This document shows positions 34,122-43,262 of a stretch of DNA of 64,000 nucleotides, in pieces. This stretch comes from Flavobacteriales bacterium. Its GTDB lineage: Bacteria; Bacteroidota; Bacteroidia; Flavobacteriales_D; Sanyastnellaceae. The stretch's first letter is position 1. Each line of letters begins with the position of its first letter. Location: NCBI GenBank assembly GCA_002863125.1, contig PKEB01000026.1:55369-119368 (forward strand). Reading direction: 5' to 3'. The notes under the pieces were generated by a model that worked only from the letters and a program-made list of their open reading frames with translations, made no database searches and was not told where the DNA came from. The translations under genes were made by a program, and so were the position numbers.

Positions 34122-37100
34122 ATGCCTTTCCCACAGGTCAACCGTGGACACAAGGTAACGCGAATTTTGCCCCTGCGGTGGTTTGCGGTGGCGGTATGGC
34201 TGATTGCATTTGGGTTGGCCACTCCGGCATCCGCTCAAGAAGACTTTTTGGCCGTATTCGGAACGGTGAAGCACGAGGAGAGCAACAAGAAACTCCAAGG
34301 CGTGCGGGTGGTGGTGTTCCAAGACGGCGTAGAATTCGACGCCATCTCCACGGACGCACGGGGGGGGTACGGTTTTGATTTGCCTCTCCGCCACAATTAC
34401 ACCTTCAGCTTTGAGTTGGCCGAGCACAGCAACAAGCGCATTGAGGTGGACGCCTCCGGCATCCCGTTGGATGTCAACGGTACGCGCAACATGGACTTGG
34501 ACATGAGCATGATGCCGCTTCCGCCGGGCTTTGACGCGAGCATTTTTGAAGATCCGTATGGACGCGGGGAGTATTCCGCGGACCAAAACACGGTGGTTTT
34601 TGATGGTAATTACACGGTCCGGATGCGCAACAAGGTCAACGCTGAGTTGGCGCGCTTGGAGCGGATGGCGGGGCAAACGGAGGAGATGCGGGAGAAGTTT
34701 GAGGAGTTTGTCCAAAAGGGCGACCGGGCCAAATCCAGCCGCGAGTGGCAGAAAGCTGTGGACTTCTATGATTCGGCGTTGGACTTATTTCCTGAGGAAA
34801 GCGATGTCGCAACAAAACGGGACGAAGCCCAGCGCGAATTGGACGCTGCCAATGCTGCCAATGCAGACGAAGCGGCGTTCCAAGCCTTGCTTGATGATGC
34901 CGACAGCGCCCTTTCGAAGGACCGACTTGAGGAGGCACGGGCTGGTTTTGAAGCAGCTAAGGACATGCGTCCGGACGCACGTGAGCCGCGTGATGGTCTC
35001 CGTCGTGTAGACGAGCGGGAAGACGCGCTGGCCAATTCCGCCGAAGTCGATGAAGAGTACAACGAGCTTGTGGAGGACGGCGATATTTACTTCGAGCGTG
35101 AGCAGTGGGACCGGGCGATTGACAAATTTGCGGAGGCCAGTGCGCTGAAGCCGAACGAGTCCTATCCCAAAAACCGAATGGAGGAGGCCCAAATTCGCCA
35201 AGCGGACCTGGCGGCTCAGCAAGCCGACCTCATCGCCAAAACCATCGAGTACGAAGGGCTGATCGATGAGGCTAATTTGCTGTTTCGTGCAGATGATTAC
35301 GCCGAGGCGTTGGTGAAGTACGAAGCTGCGGGCTCGGTTTTGCCGGCCGAGCGGTTCTGGCAACAACGTGCCGAGGCGTGCCGCGAGCGCATGGCTCAGG
35401 CCGATGCAAAATCCGCAGGGCGAAGAAACCGGGCCGCGGAGGAGGCCGAGCGAGAGGCCGCTGCAGCGCTTGAGCGTGAACAGCGCGAAAACTACAACCG
35501 CATCAACGACGGCGCCGATGAGGCGTTCCGCAACAGTGACTACGCTGCAGCCATTTCTCAGTACAATGAGGCGTTGGCCATTTTCCCGGATGAACGCTAC
35601 CCCAAACAGCGCATCGCGGAGGCAGAGAAGCGTTTGGCTCGAGCCCAGGACGCGGCGGAGGCTGAACGCAACCGCGCAGAATCCGAATCCACAGAGTCCG
35701 CCTCAGAGGCCGATGCAGTGGCATGGGAGGAGGCCGACGCAGCCGCCGACGCTGCGGTCGAACAAGAGCGCGCTGCCCGTGAAGCGGCCGAAGCTGCTGC
35801 CCGTTCAGAGGCAGAGCAAGTGGAAATAGCCTACGACCAAGCGATTGCGGCCGCCGATGAAGCCTACGATCGTCAGCAATGGACACAAGCACAGTTGCTG
35901 TACGATGAAGCTTTGGCCGTGAAGCCAGGGGATCGTTACGCCAAGTCACGCCAGGAGCGCGCCGCGCGCGCAGCGAGCAACGCTGAAGGAGAGGATATCG
36001 CCGTACGCGACGAGGGCCCTTCGGAGGCCGATCTCGACCGCGAGCGTGCGGCCATGGAACGCGAAGCACAGCGCGAAGCAGAGCGCCAGAACAAGGCCGC
36101 TGAAGCATTGGAAGCTCAATTGCTGGCCGACCAGCAGGCCGAACGCGACCGGGAGGAAGCCAAACGTCAGGAACAAGCCGATCGGGATCGCCGACGAGCT
36201 GAAAAGCTCGCACAGCAAATGAACAGCAGGGACAAGGACGAAGTCGAAGCCTATTATAAGGCAGCTTTGGAAAGCGAGGCAGAAGCCCGGAAACAGGAGG
36301 TGGAGGAAAAGAAAGCGGCTCAGGAACAACTCCTTCGTGATGCCCAGCGAAGTGCGGTCGTCCGTGTCGACCGCGACCTCCAAGCGCAGCAGGACATCGA
36401 GCGGCAGGGCCGTGCCATCAATGAGGCCGGTATCGCTCAGCAAGCGGATCGCCGCCGGAAAGAAGTACAGCGTCAAGCAGCCTATGAGGCCAATGCGCAA
36501 AAAGCCCAAGTGGTCGGTTCGGAGATGATTCAACAAGGCGCCCGCGACGCGGAGAACCAACGCAGGCGGAAGCGTCGACTCGAGGAGCGTCGTGCTCAAG
36601 ATTATACCTTGAACGTTCCGGAGGTGGAGGCCAAGAAGCGGTCTTTCCGGAACCTCTTCCAAGGGCTCTCCCGCACTGCTGAGGATCGCCGCAGCGAATC
36701 CCGTGCGCAGGCCGAGAACATGACACGTCGTTTCCGCCGCCTCGGAGATGGTGCCAATGCCCGTGCGCAGGAACGATGGTTGGAGGCCCGCCGACGCGGA
36801 AAAAAAGAGCAGCAATTGCTCGCGCAGCGTGAACAGGAAGCCCGCCAGCGAGCGTACAACGAGCAGCAAGCGGCGCAGGCGAATTTGCGGGAAGTGGGGC
36901 CTCGAGCTCCAGAAGACTACAAGTTGGCCGAAGATGATGCCGACATCCTGCAAGGGGTGAATGAGCAGTCTTACGATATCCCTAACGGCCTTGTTATTGA
37001 ACGCACGGTGCGGACCGGCAACCTCGTTGTCCGCTACCGCAAGGTTGTCACCAAGACCGGGGTGTATTATTTCCGAGGCGACCGAAGCATCACCGCGGAC

Positions 37101-37136
37101 ACGTGGCGCCGCGAAACAACCATTGTGCTCGATTGA
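34122..37136 (+). CDS. Large exported TPR and coiled-coil protein
   Basis: This protein of about 1004 residues has a signal peptide (ending TPASAQ, about residue 39) and a carboxypeptidase-regulatory-like beta domain (about 40-125, VFGTVKHEESNKKLQGVRVVV). At least six TPR-like repeats follow (e.g. DIYFEREQWDRAIDKFAEA, DEAYDRQQWTQAQLLYDEA), separated by Ala/Glu/Arg-rich coiled coil up to about 930. A short conserved C-terminal domain (IPNGLVIERTV, GVYYFRGDRSITADTW) ends the protein. I have seen similar C-termini in Bacteroidota but know no function. The start is one of several ATGs (34092, 34116, 34122). The stop overlaps the TonB-like gene (TGATG). Confidence 0.82.
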   Translation: MPFPQVNRGHKVTRILPLRWFAVAVWLIAFGLATPASAQEDFLAVFGTVKHEESNKKLQGVRVVVFQDGVEFDAISTDARGGYGFDLPLRHNYTFSFELAEHSNKRIEVDASGIPLDVNGTRNMDLDMSMMPLPPGFDASIFEDPYGRGEYSADQNTVVFDGNYTVRMRNKVNAELARLERMAGQTEEMREKFEEFVQKGDRAKSSREWQKAVDFYDSALDLFPEESDVATKRDEAQRELDAANAANADEAAFQALLDDADSALSKDRLEEARAGFEAAKDMRPDAREPRDGLRRVDEREDALANSAEVDEEYNELVEDGDIYFEREQWDRAIDKFAEASALKPNESYPKNRMEEAQIRQADLAAQQADLIAKTIEYEGLIDEANLLFRADDYAEALVKYEAAGSVLPAERFWQQRAEACRERMAQADAKSAGRRNRAAEEAEREAAAALEREQRENYNRINDGADEAFRNSDYAAAISQYNEALAIFPDERYPKQRIAEAEKRLARAQDAAEAERNRAESESTESASEADAVAWEEADAAADAAVEQERAAREAAEAAARSEAEQVEIAYDQAIAAADEAYDRQQWTQAQLLYDEALAVKPGDRYAKSRQERAARAASNAEGEDIAVRDEGPSEADLDRERAAMEREAQREAERQNKAAEALEAQLLADQQAERDREEAKRQEQADRDRRRAEKLAQQMNSRDKDEVEAYYKAALESEAEARKQEVEEKKAAQEQLLRDAQRSAVVRVDRDLQAQQDIERQGRAINEAGIAQQADRRRKEVQRQAAYEANAQKAQVVGSEMIQQGARDAENQRRRKRRLEERRAQDYTLNVPEVEAKKRSFRNLFQGLSRTAEDRRSESRAQAENMTRRFRRLGDGANARAQERWLEARRRGKKEQQLLAQREQEARQRAYNEQQAAQANLREVGPRAPEDYKLAEDDADILQGVNEQSYDIPNGLVIERTVRTGNLVVRYRKVVTKTGVYYFRGDRSITADTWRRETTIVLD

Positions 37137-37855
37137 TGAACTCGCGATTGCAGCGTTTTTGGGTGGCGATGGTGTTGACCTTGTCGCTGCACGCGTTGGT
37201 GCTGTTTGTCCTTTGGATGCAGCCGACTGGGCGGTATGCTGCTGCGGCCAATGCCTTCATTCCGGTGGAATTTGCTGAATGGGAGGCCGCTGAAAGCGTG
37301 GCACCAACCCTCGAACAGCAGTTGCGTGCGCAAATGGAATCCCGTGTTTCCAACCTCGTGGCCGATGCCAGCGCTTCGGCTTCCTCGGATAGGCAGTCGA
37401 CCAGTGCCCAGGACGAAGCTCGTATGGCCGAGGAGGTCGAGGCCGAATTGCGCGCGATGGAGCAGGCGGAATTTGAGCGTTTGGCGGCAGATCAGAAGGA
37501 CTTCGGATTGGAAGGGGTGCCCGACGATGGCCAAAACGGTCAAGTCAACACCCTCTCCGGTTGGGACCAGCGCTACGAGGGCCGCGTCATCGTGTCGTAC
37601 GATGTGGCGAACCGCAAGCACGTGTATTTGCCCATTCCCGGCTACCAATGCCTCGAAGCGGGCAAGGTGGTGGTGGAAGTGGAGATTGCACGCGACGGCA
37701 GCGTGACCAAGGCCCGGGTGGTGCAGTCGGCTGTCGGTGAGGCGGAGGCTTGCTTGAATACGGCGGCGCTGAAATACGCGCGTCGGTCCGTTTTCGAAAC
37801 CCGGACAGAGGTGGGTCAGTCGGGTACCATTACCTACGAGTTTGTCGCCCAGTAG
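37136..37855 (+). CDS. TonB C-terminal-domain protein (energy-transducer-like)
   Basis: This 239-residue protein has one N-terminal membrane helix (about 9-28, preceded by RLQRF), a charged coiled region (about 40-125) instead of the usual Pro-rich rod, and a TonB C-terminal domain (about 145-239) with KVVVEVEIARDGSVTKARVVQS, CLNTAALKYARRSVF and SGTITYEFV. TonB proteins carry proton-motive energy to outer-membrane receptors. No ExbB/ExbD genes are nearby. The ATG overlaps the stop of the large TPR protein, so the two are translationally coupled and probably act together at the envelope. Confidence 0.85.
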   Translation: MNSRLQRFWVAMVLTLSLHALVLFVLWMQPTGRYAAAANAFIPVEFAEWEAAESVAPTLEQQLRAQMESRVSNLVADASASASSDRQSTSAQDEARMAEEVEAELRAMEQAEFERLAADQKDFGLEGVPDDGQNGQVNTLSGWDQRYEGRVIVSYDVANRKHVYLPIPGYQCLEAGKVVVEVEIARDGSVTKARVVQSAVGEAEACLNTAALKYARRSVFETRTEVGQSGTITYEFVAQ

Positions 37856-37928
37856 CCGTTGAAAACTGCGTCGACAAGGCCGCTTTGGAGCAGGGCGTGG
37901 TGTAACTTCGCTGAAGAAGTTTTTCGAT

Positions 37929-39167
37929 TTGGCCTACACCCCTGAACAACCGCTCAAGTTGGGCGTCATCCGAGAAGGAAAGACCCCGCCCGACCAACGT
38001 GTCCCTCTGACGCCGGACCAGTGCGTCCTGCTCGAGGAGCGTTTTCCGCAATTGAAAATTGCCATTCAATCCAGCCCGGTGCGTCGCATCCGGGATGCTG
38101 AATACAGTGCAGCCGGCCTCGATGTGCGTGAAGACGTTTCCGATTGCGATGTGCTCATTGGGGTGAAGGAGGTCAACATCGAGGACTTGGTGCCTGGTAA
38201 GACCTACCTCTTTTTCAGCCACACCCACAAACTGCAGCCGTACAACGCCAAGTTGCTCGCAGCCATCCTCGACAAGAAAATTCGCCTCATCGATTACGAA
38301 TTGTTGAAGCGTCCCAGCGGTCGCCGCATCATCGGCTTTGGTCGTTGGGCCGGGCTTGTCGGTGCCTACAGTGGGCTGCGAGCTTATGGTTTGCGCAGCG
38401 GATCATTTGAATTGCCGAAGGCCATCGACTGCCGCGATCTCGAAGAAATGCTCGCGCACGTCAAGGGTGTCACCCTCCCTGCGAATTTCAAGATTGTCCT
38501 CACGGGCCATGGCCGGGTGGGGCAAGGCGCTCGTGAAGTGCTGGACCACATGAAGCTCCGCTCCGTGCACCCGGACGACTTCTTACGCATGGACTTTCCC
38601 GAGCCGGTGTTCACGCACTTGGACGTCGAGGACTACAACGCGCGCACCGATGGGGGAGCGTTCAGCATGGATGATTTCGTGACGGATCCGTTGGAATTTG
38701 AAAGCAACTTTCCGCGGTATGCCCATGCCGCGAACCTCTTCATCGCAGGCCATTTCTGGGCCGAGGGGTCGCCGTTCCTTTTCACGCGAGAGGACATGCG
38801 GCACCCGGATTGGAAGGTCAACGTCGTGGCGGACATCAGCTGCGACATTGACGGGCCGGTGGCGTGTACGTTGCGTCCTTCTACCATCGAAAATCCCATT
38901 TACGGCTACCACCCGGGCACCGAACAAGAGTGCACGTTTGACCACCGGGAAGGCATCACCGTCCTTGCGGTGGACAACCTGCCGTGCGAGTTGCCCCGCG
39001 ACGCGTCAGAAGGGTTCGGCCGCGAGTTGATGGAGCACGTCATTCCGTTGTTGGTGGAAGGCGATGGCGACGGCATCCTCGACGGAGCAAGCGAGACGAC
39101 GTTGGAGGGGGAGTTGAACGCGCCCTTTGCCTACCTCGCGGAATATGTCCAAAGCAATCAAGGTTGA
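37929..39167 (+). CDS. Saccharopine/alanine dehydrogenase-like NAD(P)-dependent oxidoreductase
   Basis: This 412-residue protein begins with KLGVIREGKTPPDQRVPLTPDQ, the N-terminal signature of the AlaDH/PNT and LYS1-type saccharopine dehydrogenase group. It continues through LIDYELL and GRWAGLVGAYSGL to an NAD-binding FKIVLTGHGRVGQGAREVLD motif (about 195-214) and VVADISCDIDGPVA. The enzyme should carry out a reductive amination or its reverse; LYS1-like saccharopine dehydrogenase is the closest resemblance. No ATG fits the start, and a TTG at 37929 is used because the conserved sequence begins at once. It is separated by 73 bases from the TonB-like gene. Confidence 0.82.
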   Translation: MAYTPEQPLKLGVIREGKTPPDQRVPLTPDQCVLLEERFPQLKIAIQSSPVRRIRDAEYSAAGLDVREDVSDCDVLIGVKEVNIEDLVPGKTYLFFSHTHKLQPYNAKLLAAILDKKIRLIDYELLKRPSGRRIIGFGRWAGLVGAYSGLRAYGLRSGSFELPKAIDCRDLEEMLAHVKGVTLPANFKIVLTGHGRVGQGAREVLDHMKLRSVHPDDFLRMDFPEPVFTHLDVEDYNARTDGGAFSMDDFVTDPLEFESNFPRYAHAANLFIAGHFWAEGSPFLFTREDMRHPDWKVNVVADISCDIDGPVACTLRPSTIENPIYGYHPGTEQECTFDHREGITVLAVDNLPCELPRDASEGFGRELMEHVIPLLVEGDGDGILDGASETTLEGELNAPFAYLAEYVQSNQG

Positions 39168-39280
39168 AGTTCAACTGTGGCGTTTTCTCATACGAATGAA
39201 ATGGGTTAATTACGCCCTTGGGTGAGCTAACGGTATTGAAATTTGCTCTACCTTCAGCGTCAGATGAAATCCATTTGACA

Positions 39281-40216
39281 ATGATGAAGAGACAAGCTTT
39301 TCTGCTTTGCACCATGGTCGCTTTTTTCACGACTGCGGAAGCCCAAATTGAGTACAATTGGCAAAATTCAAAAGAGGGCTGGGTCAGCGCAAGTGAGCCG
39401 AATTTGGGGTGTGTTCTTGTCGCCGAGCCGAATGCACTCGCCATGAAGGCATTCAACCAAACGCCTGTTATGCGCAGTGGTACCCTGCAAGACGATTTGA
39501 ATCTTGAAACCACCACGTATAACCGTGTGCGGGTCAGCTTGAAGAACCCGACCGCTTCCGGGAATCCTAATGCTCGCTTGTTTGTCTATCCACCCGGTAG
39601 CAATACAGCTACGTGCAATTACAACTTCGCAGTCGATACGATGATGGTGGATTTTGAGACTTATGTCATCTCCTTGGATGATGCCCCGACGAATGGCGTG
39701 TTGGAAGGGACCATTGCACGCTTCGGCCTCAGGGCTCCGTGGGGCGTTGCCAATGGCGATACAATCTATTGGGAGTCCATGGTTGTCTACAGTTCACTCG
39801 GATGCACGGATTCACTTGCGTGTAACTTCAGTCCGTACGCTGAGGAAGAAGATGGTTCATGTGTTAATCCGGGAAACCCATGTGACGACGGAGATGACGC
39901 AACCACAGACGACGTGATTGATGAAAATTGCGAATGTGTTGGGCAACCCATCGTAAACATTGAGAATTCGCCAAAAGGGAGTGTGAACCTCACACTGTTT
40001 CCCAATCCCGTTGCAGGTCAGTTCCGAGTTGAGGCTTCGTCACGGATTGAAGAAGCGGAAGTGTACAACGCAACCGGCAAGCGCATCGCTGTTTTGCAGC
40101 CCAATGCTGCATCATTTACGGTGGATGCCGCCAGATGGCCCATTGGCAATTATCATTTACGCGTGGTTTATGCCGACGGTTCGGTAGGTCACGAAGGATT
40201 CGTTGTTGTTCGTTGA
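39281..40216 (+). CDS. Secreted protein with type A T9SS sorting domain
   Basis: This 311-residue protein has a signal peptide (1-20, ending AEAQ) and a beta-sandwich of about 150 residues that may bind carbohydrate. A short Cys-rich insert follows (LGCTDSLACNFSPYAEEEDG and CDDGDDATTDDVIDENCEC), the GCTD type common in Bacteroidota surface proteins. The type A T9SS sorting domain lies at about 235-311 (LTLFPNPVAGQFRVEA, VYNATGKRIAVL, GNYHLRVVYADG). Of the two adjacent ATGs, the first (39281) was taken. It is the first gene of the sulfatase run, 23 bases before sulfatase 1, and probably shares its transcript. Confidence 0.85.
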   Translation: MMKRQAFLLCTMVAFFTTAEAQIEYNWQNSKEGWVSASEPNLGCVLVAEPNALAMKAFNQTPVMRSGTLQDDLNLETTTYNRVRVSLKNPTASGNPNARLFVYPPGSNTATCNYNFAVDTMMVDFETYVISLDDAPTNGVLEGTIARFGLRAPWGVANGDTIYWESMVVYSSLGCTDSLACNFSPYAEEEDGSCVNPGNPCDDGDDATTDDVIDENCECVGQPIVNIENSPKGSVNLTLFPNPVAGQFRVEASSRIEEAEVYNATGKRIAVLQPNAASFTVDAARWPIGNYHLRVVYADGSVGHEGFVVVR

Positions 40217-40239
40217 ATGGCTTGACTGATATCGTTAGA

Positions 40240-41814
40240 ATGGATTGTATCCATGTGCGCAGTGCGTGTTTGGGATTGATTCTGTTCTGTGGGTTTATGG
40301 TCGGTTGTCAAACCGAACGGCAACCAGCCGATGGAACCAACAATCATCGGAACGTCCTTTTCATTGTTGCCGATGATTTGAATTGTGACCTCAGCACCTA
40401 CGGTCACGCTGTTGTACAAACGCCGCACCTTGATGCTTTCGCCGACCGGGCGGTTGTGTTCAGAAATGCCCATGCCCAGTACCCCCATTGTGGGCCATCG
40501 CGGGCGTCAATAATGACGGGATTGTACCCAGATCAAACCAAGATTTTTCGAAACAACACCTACATCCGTGATGCCATTCCGGATGTGATTACACTGGGAC
40601 AACGATTCAGGCAAAGCGGTTATCACTCCATCCGAATCGGAAAAATATTTCACTACGACAATCCCAGCGCCATCGGCACAGCTGGCATTGATGATATTTA
40701 TTCGTGGGACCAGACCATCCATCCCTATGGACGGGATAAACGGGAAGAGTACAAAATCAACACACTCACGCCTCGAAAGTATGGCGGCACCTTGAGTTGG
40801 CTTGCTATGGATGGGACCAGTGAGGAGCAAACCGATGGGATCGGTGCGACGGAGGCTATTGGAAAACTTGATGAACTCGCAGCCTCCGGGGAACCATTCT
40901 TCCTGGCTCTGGGGTTTTACCGCCCGCACACTCCATTCGTGGCACCAAAGCGGTTTTTTGCTCAATACAACCCGGAGCACATTGAAATTCCTGAAACCCC
41001 GGAAGGTTACCTTGAGACCCTTCCAGAACGCGCGCAGAAGTCGATTCGTCGCAAACAAAACCCAGCCGTTCTCGAAGCAGAACTTGCGCAAGAAATCAAG
41101 GCAGCTTATTTCGCAACGGTGTCTTTTGTAGATGAGCAAATCGGCCGGGTCCTTCGTAAACTCGAAGAAACGGGTTTGGATCAGAATACGGTGGTTGTGA
41201 TTACATCGGATCATGGGTATCACTTAGGTGAACACGGTCATTGGCAGAAACAGACGCTCTTTCAAAATGCGACCCAGGTGCCTTTGTTGATGTACGATCC
41301 GAGTTCAACCCAATCGGGATCAATGAATGACGTCCCCGTTGAATTAATTGACATCTATCCGACGTTGATGGAACTGACGGGTATCACTCCGCCTTCATTC
41401 CTCGCTGGGCAGAGCTTAGCGTCGATGTTAACATCCAACATTGATGAAACAATCGACCTTGATACACTGCGTAATAATGCGCTTACACAGTGGGGAAGTG
41501 GCTATTCCCTTGTTGACGGACGTTACAGGATTACACGGTGGAATGGCGAGGATGGGACGGAATGGGAATTTTATGACCGTTCGGCAGATCCAGTGGAGAT
41601 GCGCAACTTAGTTTCAGAAGGGACGGCGCCACACCCGTTTGACTCGCTGCGGGTGATACTCGAATCACGAGTCGCAGAGGCCCAGCAAAAGCCTCAAGGG
41701 TTGGGGAGGCAGTTTGCCAATGCTCAGCCTGCTCTTAAGGCACCCAACATTACGCCCGGCGACCAATTTGATGAACAAGGTAGGCAGACCTATTTCAAAC
41801 CAAAATCAGACTGA
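40240..41814 (+). CDS. Sulfatase lipoprotein 1 (iduronate-2-sulfatase-like)
   Basis: This 524-residue protein has a lipoprotein signal ending MVGC (Cys23) and the sulfatase fold. Metal-binding DD lies in FIVADDLNCD, the catalytic CGPSR lies at 84-88 (Cys84 to be converted to formylglycine), followed by ASIMTG. The distal metal site is TSDHGYHLGEHGHW. FLALGFYRPHTPFVAPKRFF and the overall layout recall iduronate-2-sulfatase-like members of the S1 family. It should remove sulfate from a glycan outside the inner membrane. It needs a formylglycine-generating enzyme, encoded two genes downstream. The ATG at 40240 gives the lipobox. Confidence 0.92.
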   Translation: MDCIHVRSACLGLILFCGFMVGCQTERQPADGTNNHRNVLFIVADDLNCDLSTYGHAVVQTPHLDAFADRAVVFRNAHAQYPHCGPSRASIMTGLYPDQTKIFRNNTYIRDAIPDVITLGQRFRQSGYHSIRIGKIFHYDNPSAIGTAGIDDIYSWDQTIHPYGRDKREEYKINTLTPRKYGGTLSWLAMDGTSEEQTDGIGATEAIGKLDELAASGEPFFLALGFYRPHTPFVAPKRFFAQYNPEHIEIPETPEGYLETLPERAQKSIRRKQNPAVLEAELAQEIKAAYFATVSFVDEQIGRVLRKLEETGLDQNTVVVITSDHGYHLGEHGHWQKQTLFQNATQVPLLMYDPSSTQSGSMNDVPVELIDIYPTLMELTGITPPSFLAGQSLASMLTSNIDETIDLDTLRNNALTQWGSGYSLVDGRYRITRWNGEDGTEWEFYDRSADPVEMRNLVSEGTAPHPFDSLRVILESRVAEAQQKPQGLGRQFANAQPALKAPNITPGDQFDEQGRQTYFKPKSD

Positions 41815-41817
41815 GAA

Positions 41818-43257
41818 ATGCCGTGGGGAAAGGCGGAAATAAGGACAGTGGTCTGCTTGGGTTTGTTAAGTACAATGCTCGTTGCGTGCAGAGGTAAGGA
41901 GGGTACTATTGAGGAACAGCTTCGGCCGAATTTTCTCTTTATTTTGGTTGACGATCAGGGCTGGAACGGCACTTCGGTCGAGATGATTGAAGGGGATTCC
42001 CTCTCACGCAGTGACTTTTTCGAAACACCGAATTTGGAAGACCTTGCGGATTCTGGTATGGTATTCTCGCAGGCCTATGCAGCCGCTCCTGTTTGTGCCC
42101 CTTCGCGTTACAGCATTCAGTTTGGAAAAACGCCAGCACGGCTCTCCGTGGTCCGCGTGGGGATGAATACCGATCATGTTCGGCACGAAGCACTGTTGAG
42201 CATCCCAAAAGCGCTCGTAGCTGTCGATAGCAGCTATGTGGCAGGTCATTTCGGTAAGTGGGGAATGGGAAGCCATCCGAGCACCCTGGGCTATGCACAC
42301 AGCGATGGCCCCAATCAAAACAAAGCAGGCGGATTTGTCAACGACAGGAGCCAGTGGACGGTTGAACCTATGGAGGATCCCAAGCAGATTGGGGCGTTGA
42401 CCCGATCTGCATTGGAGTTCATGGCCGAGGCCAGCGCATCGAATCGTCCGTTTTACTTGCAGTTATCGCATTATGCTGTACATGCATCGATTCAGGCAAC
42501 GCCGGGACAGATTGAAGCGTTCGAATCGAAGGCTGCAGGTGTGCGGCATGTGGACACTGGCTTCGCGGCTATGACGGCTGATTTGGATGCAGGACTCGGC
42601 GCATTGATGCGCGGATTGGATTCATTGGGCTTGCGGGACAATACTTACATTTTCTACATGTCTGACAACGGGTCTGTACCCAATATCCCCGGTGCCATGC
42701 CGTACACACGCAGCCTCAATTACCCATTGAGCCGGGGCAAATGGGATGCCATGGAAGGAGGGATTCGTGTACCGTTGGTGGTCGCTGGACCCGGCATCGC
42801 CAAAGGCGTCTATTGCGACCAGCCGGTTTCCGGATGTGACATCTTGCCCACGATTTCCCAATTGGCCGGACGGTTCATTGGAAGCGATTCGACGCTGGAC
42901 GGAGGAAGCTTCCATGGCCTGCTTTTCGAGGATGAAGAAGCCACAGTAACACGGCTAACGGATGGACTGGTATTTCATGTGCCCTATCGCAATGGCATCG
43001 CCCTGAAACGGCCCCATTCTGCTATACGCCAAGGCGACTTCAAACTCCTGAAATTTCAAGACACGGGGGAAACCTACCTCTATGATTTGAGCGTTGATGC
43101 AGGGGAGACCACCGACCGAACCGCACAATTTTCGCAAACTTCAGAAGCGTTGGAGCGGCACTTGGATGCTTACCTCCATAGCGTCAAGGCGCCGAAATGG
43201 GCAGAAGGCATCACGTGGAAGGAGCATCCGTTGGAATCGTTTAACTCCCACCATTGA
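41818..43257 (+). CDS. Sulfatase lipoprotein 2 (arylsulfatase-like)
   Basis: This 479-residue protein has a lipoprotein signal ending LVAC (Cys24), the N-terminal metal site FILVDDQGWNG, the maturation motif CAPSR at 93-97, GHFGKWGMGSHP, and the distal site YMSDNGSVP. The pattern differs clearly from sulfatase 1 and 3 and resembles arylsulfatase A or galactosamine-6-sulfatase-like members, so a different sulfate position or residue is expected. It begins 3 bases after sulfatase 1 stops, and its end lies 5 bases before the formylglycine-generating enzyme start. Confidence 0.9.
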   Translation: MPWGKAEIRTVVCLGLLSTMLVACRGKEGTIEEQLRPNFLFILVDDQGWNGTSVEMIEGDSLSRSDFFETPNLEDLADSGMVFSQAYAAAPVCAPSRYSIQFGKTPARLSVVRVGMNTDHVRHEALLSIPKALVAVDSSYVAGHFGKWGMGSHPSTLGYAHSDGPNQNKAGGFVNDRSQWTVEPMEDPKQIGALTRSALEFMAEASASNRPFYLQLSHYAVHASIQATPGQIEAFESKAAGVRHVDTGFAAMTADLDAGLGALMRGLDSLGLRDNTYIFYMSDNGSVPNIPGAMPYTRSLNYPLSRGKWDAMEGGIRVPLVVAGPGIAKGVYCDQPVSGCDILPTISQLAGRFIGSDSTLDGGSFHGLLFEDEEATVTRLTDGLVFHVPYRNGIALKRPHSAIRQGDFKLLKFQDTGETYLYDLSVDAGETTDRTAQFSQTSEALERHLDAYLHSVKAPKWAEGITWKEHPLESFNSHH

Positions 43258-43262
43258 ATGCC

